NCBI GenBank assembly: GCA_026389255.1
Contig: JAPLIF010000121.1
Location: 1-6,367 of the forward strand
Origin: Cyanobacteriota bacterium
GTDB lineage: Bacteria > Cyanobacteriota > Cyanobacteriia > PCC-6307 > Cyanobiaceae
Length of the DNA stretch: 6,367 nt
Direction of reading: 5' to 3'
This document shows positions 1 through 6,367 of the stretch, in pieces (positions within the stretch are counted from its first letter, which is position 1; each line of letters opens with the position of its first letter). The notes beneath the pieces were generated by a model, which was not told the origin of the DNA, made no database searches, and saw only the letters and a program-made list of their open reading frames with translations. Made by a program: the position numbers and the translations under genes.

Positions 1-593
1 CAGGTCCTCTCTGGCTCATCGTCTCGCGACGACTTCCAAACCCTACAGCATCGGTCGCTTGCGCTTCCTTTGGGTTGTAGGCCGCACTGTTGGGCTTTCA
101 CCTCAACTGCGCAGTCCATGACCATAGCACCCATGGACCCCGACAATGCTGCGCCCCATGGACCACTCCTGCAATTGTCATCTGGGTTTGGGGCAGCGCC
201 AGAGGGTCTGTATCGCTGAAATGACTGTTGAAGCCTTGGGTTGAGCCAAGAAATCCAGGCATGGGGACGGCTATGCCAAGCCACGGCGATGCGGCATACA
301 ACCGGATCACATGGAAGATCGCCTCGCTGGGGCATGGAAAGCCATCGAGGCGCCCCAGCCACTCGGGCACCTCAAGGGATAGATCCTTGTTACTGAGATG
401 GCCCGATGGATGGGGGGGGGGCGACAAGGCTGGGGGAGCTAACAAAGAGCGCAACCCTCAGCCATCGTTTGCCCAAGCCTGACTGATTAATTTTTTTTGA
501 TACTACCTGTAACTTTTAATGGACCGGAGCGGTTGCCGAAATCCTGTCCGATTGGTTTGAAGCGAAGAATTGAGTGTTTTTATTTGGATCGGT
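1..593. other. Region without a supportable gene
   Basis: No reading frame here has a convincing start, composition or recognisable family. The plus frame from base 1 is open to a TGA at 217-219 (72 sense codons) and could in principle be the 3' end of a gene starting outside the window, but its product (ending GAAPEGLYR) is not recognised. A minus-strand frame at 98-454 has only a TTG start and an odd Pro- and Trp-rich product. A 10-base direct repeat CCCATGGACC occurs at 130-139 and 155-164. A small inverted repeat TCGTC-TCGC-GACGA lies at 19-32. The first 60 bases are about 58% GC, while 481-600 falls to about 39% by hand count, unlike the GC-rich genes that follow. It may be intergenic DNA or a decayed gene remnant; the sequence does not decide. 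Confidence 0.5.
412..421. repeat. Ten-base homopolymeric G tract
   Basis: Ten consecutive G residues on the plus strand (ten C on the minus strand), preceded by T and followed by CGACAAGG. Tracts of this length are prone to slippage in replication and to miscounting in sequencing. The tract lies inside the weak minus-strand frame 98-454. Changing its length by one base would join that frame to another minus-strand frame reading GLGKRWLRVALFVSS, though neither has a good start codon. No function is assigned. Confidence 0.9.
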
Positions 594-598
594 CTAAT
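570..598 (+). promoter_or_regulatory. Possible sigma-70-type promoter
   Basis: TTGAGT at 570-575 (4 of 6 matches to TTGACA) and TCTAAT at 593-598 (5 of 6 matches to TATAAT) are separated by 17 bases, the optimal spacing, inside the AT-rich patch 481-600. Transcription would start near 605 and run rightward, antisense to the short frame 594-755 and towards the 3' end of the SNF2 gene. No plus-strand protein gene follows, so the product would be a small or antisense RNA if the promoter is real. AT-rich DNA yields such matches by chance, hence the low confidence. Confidence 0.25.
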
Positions 599-755
599 GC
601 ACAAGTCTTGTTATTACCGCCAAAGTTGCCCCAGAGCTGAGGGCGACAACTCCTAGGAGGGCCCCAGCGGCCAAACCAGAAAAGCGTTTCAGCGACTGAC
701 GAAAGATCCCAGGGAGCAAAGGGTTCAAAGGAAATAAAATGGAAGTTACTCCCAT
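594..755 (-). CDS. Possible 53-residue single-span membrane protein
   Basis: This short frame starts at ATG (753-755) and ends at TAG (594-596). An in-frame TGA lies eight codons upstream of the ATG, so this start is the only ATG available to it. The product begins MGVTSILFPLNPLLPGIF, then has a basic stretch RQSLKR (residues 19-24), then a hydrophobic segment rich in small residues, FSGLAAGALLGVVALSSG (25-42), continuing ATLAVI before a short RLVH tail. That pattern suits one membrane span or an unusual signal sequence. No clear Shine-Dalgarno sequence precedes it. Third-position G/C is only about half, unlike the neighbouring SNF2 gene, so it may be an accidental frame, a young gene or acquired DNA. 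It lies 140 bases downstream of the SNF2 stop on the same strand. I recognise no family. The hydrophobic pattern is the only argument for it; chance is a serious alternative at this length. Confidence 0.3.
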   Translation of the reverse strand: MGVTSILFPLNPLLPGIFRQSLKRFSGLAAGALLGVVALSSGATLAVITRLVH

Positions 756-799
756 ATTTTGACCAGAAGCTGTTCCTCACCGAAGTCCCGTGGCGCCCA

Positions 800-819
800 A
801 ACCCCCCAACGAGGGGGTT
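800..819 (-). terminator. GC-rich hairpin downstream of SNF2, possible weak terminator
   Basis: AACCCCC (800-806) can pair with GGGGGTT (813-819) around a six-base loop, giving a seven-pair stem 77-96 bases beyond the SNF2 stop codon. On the minus strand the stem is followed by only about three T residues and then GGGCGCC, so it is not a canonical intrinsic terminator. A TATAAC hexamer on the minus strand (817-822) overlaps the outer edge of the stem but has no good -35 partner. Confidence 0.3.
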
Positions 820-895
820 ATACGAAGAATCCAAGGAAAAATTCGCTAGGTGAAGTCAGCTTGCCTAAACGGGGGCCGGGGGTCGCGTAGTCCGG

Positions 896-3800
896 TCATG
901 GGCCTTCATCGAGAGCCACAAGATCGCGCAGTTGTTTGACATCAAAGCCCCCCAGCCATTCTTCGCCGGAGCCGACAATCTCCTCGGCAAGAATGGATTT
1001 CTCCCGAATCATGCTGTCGATCTTTTCTTCGACGGAGCCGCTGGTGATGAACTTGTGCACCATCACCCGCTTCTGCTGGCCAATGCGGTAAGCCCGGTCC
1101 GTGGCCTGATTTTCAACGGCTGGATTCCACCAGCGGTCGATGTGGAAGACATGGCTGGCCCGGGTGAGGTTGAGGCCCACCCCCCCGGCCTTGAGCGACA
1201 ACAAGAACAACTGGGGCCCCCGGGGATCGTCCTGGAAGCGATCGACCATGGCCTGGCGCTCGGTCTTGCTGGTGCTGCCGTAGAGGAAGGGCACCTCCTG
1301 GCGCCAGCGTCGCTCCAGATACACCTTGAGCAGCTGACCCCATTCGGCGAATTGGGTGAACAGCAAGGCCCGATCACCCGCCGCCATCACTTCCTCAAGG
1401 ATTTCCTCCAGCCGCTGCACCTTGGCGCTGCGGGCGGCAAAGCCACCATCGACGCTGCTGGGCGCTTCCTTGAGGGCCAGGGCGGGATGGTTGCAGATTT
1501 GTTTGAGCCGGGTCAACAGGGCCAGCACCTGGCCGTGGCGTTGACCCAGGGGCGCCCTGGCGATGGCATCCAGGCTCTCGTCCACCGTGCGGCGATAAAG
1601 CTTGACCTGCTCGGGGGCTAGTCCCACCCATTCGCGCAACTCCACTTTCTCGGGGAGGTCGGAAATGATCGCCTTGTCGGTCTTGAGGCGCCGCAGGATG
1701 AAGGGGCCCACCCGGGCCTTGAGATCCCGCAGGGAACTCATGTCGCCGTAGCTCTCGATCGGCAGGCGATAGCGCTGGCGGAAGAAAGCCTCCTCCCCCA
1801 GCACGTTGGGATTGAGGAAATCCATCAATGCCCAGAGTTCACTGACCCGGTTCTCGACGGGGGTACCTGTGAGGGCGATTCGGAAGCGACCCTGCTTGCC
1901 GGGCCGGCCCAGGTCCCGGGCGGCCTGGGACTGTTTGGCGGCGGGATTCTTGATGGCCTGGGCCTCATCAAGCACCACCCCCTGCCAATCCACCGAGTCC
2001 AACAACTCGCTATCCCGTTGCAACAGCCCGTAGGTGGTTAGGACCAGATCCACCCCCTTGAGGGCGGTTTTCATCGCGGCTTCACTGCTGGCACGCCGGG
2101 GCCCGTAGTGCTCGCGGACCTCCAGCTCCGGCGTGAAGCCGTTGGCTTCCCGCTTCCAGTTGGTGAGCACCGAGGTGGGGGCCACCAGCAGCACGGGCCG
2201 CTTGAGTTCCTGCTCGGCTTTGAGGTGCTGCAGGAAGGCCAGGAGCTGGATGGTCTTGCCCAGGCCCATGTCATCGGCCAGGCAGGCCCCCTGGTCGAAA
2301 AGATGCAGAAAGGCCAGCCAGCCCAGGCCCCGCTCCTGATAGGGGCGCAACTGGCCGGCAAACCCTTCGGGGGCCGGTAGGGGATCGGGGGCCTTCTGCT
2401 GGTGGTATTGCTCCAGCACCGCCTTCAAGCGGGGGCCGGGCAGGAAGCGATGCACCGGCAGACGCATCAGGGTGTCGCCCTCGCTGGCGGTCAGGCGCAG
2501 GGCCTCATCGAGCGTCAGCGCGGGCTCGGCGGCGCAGAACCGTCTCGCATTGCGCAGGTCCCCCGGCCGCAATTCGATCCAGGCGCCCTTGTGAAGCACC
2601 AGGGGGCTGCGCTTGGCCTCCAGGGGCTCGAGATCCTTGAGGCTGAGGGTGACGCCGCCGATCATCAGTTCCCATTGCCACTGCAGGGTTTCGCCGAGGG
2701 TGAAGCCCTTGGAACGCTTGGGCAGATCCGCCACAATCGAAAGACCCAAACGGCTGGCCAATCCACCGGAAAGGGATTCGGGCAGCACCACCCCCACCCC
2801 CACATCCCGCAACCGGCTGGCGGCGGTGCGCACCAACACAAACGCCTCGGCGGGGGTCAGCAGCATGTTTTCCGGCGCCGCCCCATCCAGGCCCCGGGCA
2901 ATCGGCTCAAACACCTGCAGCGCCCGGCCCAGCCCCTCCAACAGCAATTCGCCCGGCTGGGGCACCTCCACCTCACCCAGCTGCAGCACGGCGGCCCCGG
3001 CGGACCAGACGGCCCCCGCCGGCAGCCGCAGGCTGGGCTCCGCCTCGGCCTGGAGACTGAAGCGCAGGCTCCAGAGTTCCTCCCCCTCCGACGGCGCATC
3101 GAGTTCCAGGCAGGCCCGCGCCGGCGCCAATCGGCCCGCCACCGCCTCCAACCAGTGGTGGGTGGCGATCTGCAAGCGCTCGGTGTCCTCAGGGTCCAGC
3201 TTCAGCAGGCCGTCGCCGCGGCCCAGGGCTTGCTGCCAACCGGCCAGCAGGGGGTCGAGACCCTCCGCATCTTTCTGGAATCCAGCCCGCAGCTGGCCAT
3301 CGAGGAGGGCCTCCAGCAGGCTCGCCACCCGCAGGCGGCCGCTGCCGGGGCGGCGACAGGCCAGGGCCTCATGGACAATCGCTGAGGTGGCTACCTGGGG
3401 CAATCCCGCCGCCAGCTCCTCCAGCCGGCGCCGATCCCCCTCCCGGTTGAGCAAGGGCAGCCAACGGGCCCGGCCCTCCTCCACCTGGGGCAGCCAGCGG
3501 CCGCGGGAGATCAAGCTGAGGGACCAGCGCTGCAGGTGACTCCACCAGCGCAAATCATCGGAGAGGCCCGGATGGACACCGGACAGGGGCAGGGCGCTGA
3601 GCCATTCGCCCGCCGCCCCAGGCTCCAGGGCCAGTCCCTCCACCCGCCAGGGCCACCACTGCACCTCCTTGGGGATCGGTTCCCCCGCCTGCAGGGGCAA
3701 CCCACTCCAGGCCGCCTCGCTTTTGCGCCGGCCGCGGGCCGCCTGGGCGCGACTCGGCAGGGTGAGGGTGGCACTGGCGGGCCGGACGGCTTCCGACCAG

Positions 3801-3979
3801 AGGCCGTTGTCCTCCAGCCAGGTGGCCAGGTCATCCCAGTTGAGGGTGAGGGGGTGCTCGGGAATTTCGCCCGGCTTGGGGTGGGCCGGTGCCGCCACGC
3901 GCCAGGTGTCGGCCCAGAGCAGTAGGCGACCGCCCGCCCCCTCAGGGGGAAACAGCCAAGTGGCGTGCAGCAGGCTCAT
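896..3979 (-). CDS. SNF2-family DEAQ-box ATPase / helicase-like protein
   Basis: Complete 1027-residue cytoplasmic protein, ATG start (3977-3979), TGA stop (896-898). The C-terminal half is a classic SNF2 motor: a QLRPYQ entry motif from residue 543, Walker A DDMGLGKT at 569-576 with Lys575, motif Ia LLVAPTSVLTNWK, Walker B DEAQ at 671-674, motif III LTGTP at 703-707, then the second RecA lobe with LYGSTSKTERQ, motif V GGVGLNL at 932-938 and motif VI QATDRAYRIGQ at 958-968 with its arginine finger region. All ATPase motifs look intact. The N-terminal half is less conserved; around residues 370-500 (VVLPESLSGG near 400, then LSLKDLEPLEAKRSPLVLHK) it resembles the bacterial SNF2-associated domain DUF3670 (PF12419), recalled rather than searched. 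Such proteins are expected to translocate on duplex DNA using ATP and to remodel protein-DNA complexes; the cellular role of the cyanobacterial members is not established. The start agrees with the MSLLHATWLF N-terminus I recall for relatives, although no Shine-Dalgarno sequence is visible. It could be co-transcribed with the membrane-protein gene 113 bases upstream. No SWIM zinc-finger partner gene is seen immediately downstream. Confidence 0.96.
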   Translation of the reverse strand: MSLLHATWLFPPEGAGGRLLLWADTWRVAAPAHPKPGEIPEHPLTLNWDDLATWLEDNGLWSEAVRPASATLTLPSRAQAARGRRKSEAAWSGLPLQAGEPIPKEVQWWPWRVEGLALEPGAAGEWLSALPLSGVHPGLSDDLRWWSHLQRWSLSLISRGRWLPQVEEGRARWLPLLNREGDRRRLEELAAGLPQVATSAIVHEALACRRPGSGRLRVASLLEALLDGQLRAGFQKDAEGLDPLLAGWQQALGRGDGLLKLDPEDTERLQIATHHWLEAVAGRLAPARACLELDAPSEGEELWSLRFSLQAEAEPSLRLPAGAVWSAGAAVLQLGEVEVPQPGELLLEGLGRALQVFEPIARGLDGAAPENMLLTPAEAFVLVRTAASRLRDVGVGVVLPESLSGGLASRLGLSIVADLPKRSKGFTLGETLQWQWELMIGGVTLSLKDLEPLEAKRSPLVLHKGAWIELRPGDLRNARRFCAAEPALTLDEALRLTASEGDTLMRLPVHRFLPGPRLKAVLEQYHQQKAPDPLPAPEGFAGQLRPYQERGLGWLAFLHLFDQGACLADDMGLGKTIQLLAFLQHLKAEQELKRPVLLVAPTSVLTNWKREANGFTPELEVREHYGPRRASSEAAMKTALKGVDLVLTTYGLLQRDSELLDSVDWQGVVLDEAQAIKNPAAKQSQAARDLGRPGKQGRFRIALTGTPVENRVSELWALMDFLNPNVLGEEAFFRQRYRLPIESYGDMSSLRDLKARVGPFILRRLKTDKAIISDLPEKVELREWVGLAPEQVKLYRRTVDESLDAIARAPLGQRHGQVLALLTRLKQICNHPALALKEAPSSVDGGFAARSAKVQRLEEILEEVMAAGDRALLFTQFAEWGQLLKVYLERRWRQEVPFLYGSTSKTERQAMVDRFQDDPRGPQLFLLSLKAGGVGLNLTRASHVFHIDRWWNPAVENQATDRAYRIGQQKRVMVHKFITSGSVEEKIDSMIREKSILAEEIVGSGEEWLGGFDVKQLRDLVALDEGP

Positions 3980-3992
3980 GGCCGCGGGGTCG

Positions 3993-4003
3993 CCGGAATC
4001 CGG
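3993..4003. repeat. Short inverted repeat CCGGA-A-TCCGG
   Basis: Two perfect five-base arms around a single A, 14 bases upstream of the SNF2 start codon. With a one-base centre it cannot form a good hairpin without opening inner pairs, so it fits a dimeric protein-binding site better than an RNA stem. It lies next to the larger repeat at 4009-4033. No regulator is identified. Confidence 0.5.
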
Positions 4004-4008
4004 TGGAT

Positions 4009-4033
4009 GCGAAACCAGCGGGGCTGGATTCGC
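4009..4033 (-). promoter_or_regulatory. Near-perfect hairpin in the SNF2 leader
   Basis: GCGAA (4009-4013) pairs with TTCGC (4029-4033) and CCAGC (4015-4019) pairs with GCTGG (4023-4027), with one A-A mismatch between the two stem halves and a GGG loop (4020-4022). This makes ten Watson-Crick pairs in 25 bases, between the membrane-protein stop and the SNF2 start. No T-run follows on either strand, so it is not a standard intrinsic terminator. It might be an operator, a transcript-stabilising or attenuating stem between two co-transcribed genes, or a chance palindrome in GC-rich DNA. Confidence 0.4.
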
Positions 4034-4050
4034 GCCCCATCATGGATTAA

Positions 4051-6367
<2,317 letters not shown>

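Noticed and set aside
1..19. Possible minus-strand gene start (ATG at 17-19, reading MSQRGP out of the window)
   Set aside because: Only six codons are visible, with no clear ribosome-binding site, so it cannot be told from chance.
98..454. Minus-strand frame of 118 codons, considered as a transposase remnant
   Set aside because: It begins at TTG, crosses the ten-G tract and has no catalytic motif; the faint impression of a transposase N-terminus (EVPEWLGRLDGFPCPSE) is too weak to report as a gene, and I see no terminal inverted repeats.
228..482. Plus-strand frame of 84 codons starting at TTG
   Set aside because: No Shine-Dalgarno sequence, no recognisable domain, a composition typical of a chance frame, and overlap with the equally weak minus-strand frame.
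497..520. TTGATA (497-502) and TTTAAT (515-520) as a promoter
   Set aside because: Each box matches consensus at 5 of 6 positions, but the spacing is only 12 bases, too short for a sigma-70 promoter.
650..659. Perfect palindrome CTCCTAGGAG
   Set aside because: A ten-base palindrome can occur by chance and falls inside the possible small reading frame; no second copy or partner motif was seen.
2402..3385. Long plus-strand frame (327 codons) opposite SNF2
   Set aside because: Shadow of a GC-rich gene: its product is rich in Gln, Gly, Arg and Pro without recognisable motifs, while the minus strand encodes a complete motif-bearing SNF2 protein. The same applies to the frames at 932-1621 and 2613-3539.
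896..3979. SNF2 gene as part of an anti-phage defence system
   Set aside because: Some defence systems contain SNF2-like ATPases, but no nuclease, methyltransferase, phospholipase D-like or other defence partner is adjacent, and this type of SNF2 with the DUF3670-like region is, to my knowledge, widespread in cyanobacterial chromosomes.

Overview
The window looks like chromosomal DNA of a GC-rich unicellular cyanobacterium of the Synechococcus/Cyanobium type. This rests on recalled similarity of the AlaRS N-terminal half and of the SNF2 protein's N-terminus (MSLLHATWLF) to picocyanobacterial proteins, and on strong G/C bias at third codon positions in the long genes. No database search was possible, so the taxon is an inference.

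Layout. Positions 1-895 hold no confidently supported gene. This stretch contains a run of ten G (412-421), an AT-rich patch (481-600, 47 G+C of 120 bases counted by hand, about 39%), a possible plus-strand promoter, a GC hairpin, and a short minus-strand reading frame (594-755) for a 53-residue possible membrane protein. Positions 896-3979 (minus) encode a complete 1027-residue SNF2-family ATPase with an N-terminal bacterial SNF2-associated region and a C-terminal two-lobe motor. A 113-base gap (3980-4092) carries two adjacent inverted repeats in what would be the SNF2 leader. Positions 4093-4596 (minus) encode an unrecognised 167-residue membrane protein. Only 30 bases away and divergent, alaS (alanyl-tRNA synthetase) begins at 4627 on the plus strand and runs off the window at 6367, just before the expected first His-rich motif of its editing domain.

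The most striking observation is in alaS. Codon 147 (5065-5067) is TAA, exactly where related proteins have Glu in the FREDDEA segment. The same frame then continues open for 433 more codons with family motifs intact. This is either a sequence or assembly error, a very recent nonsense mutation in a normally essential gene, or (least likely) readthrough.

How the genes relate. The membrane protein and SNF2 genes are co-directional and could be co-transcribed. AlaRS is a housekeeping translation enzyme read from the opposite side. I see no evidence of a defence system, CRISPR array, tRNA, rRNA or intact mobile element. Apart from the alaS stop and the poorly explained 1-895 region, this is an ordinary core-genome neighbourhood.
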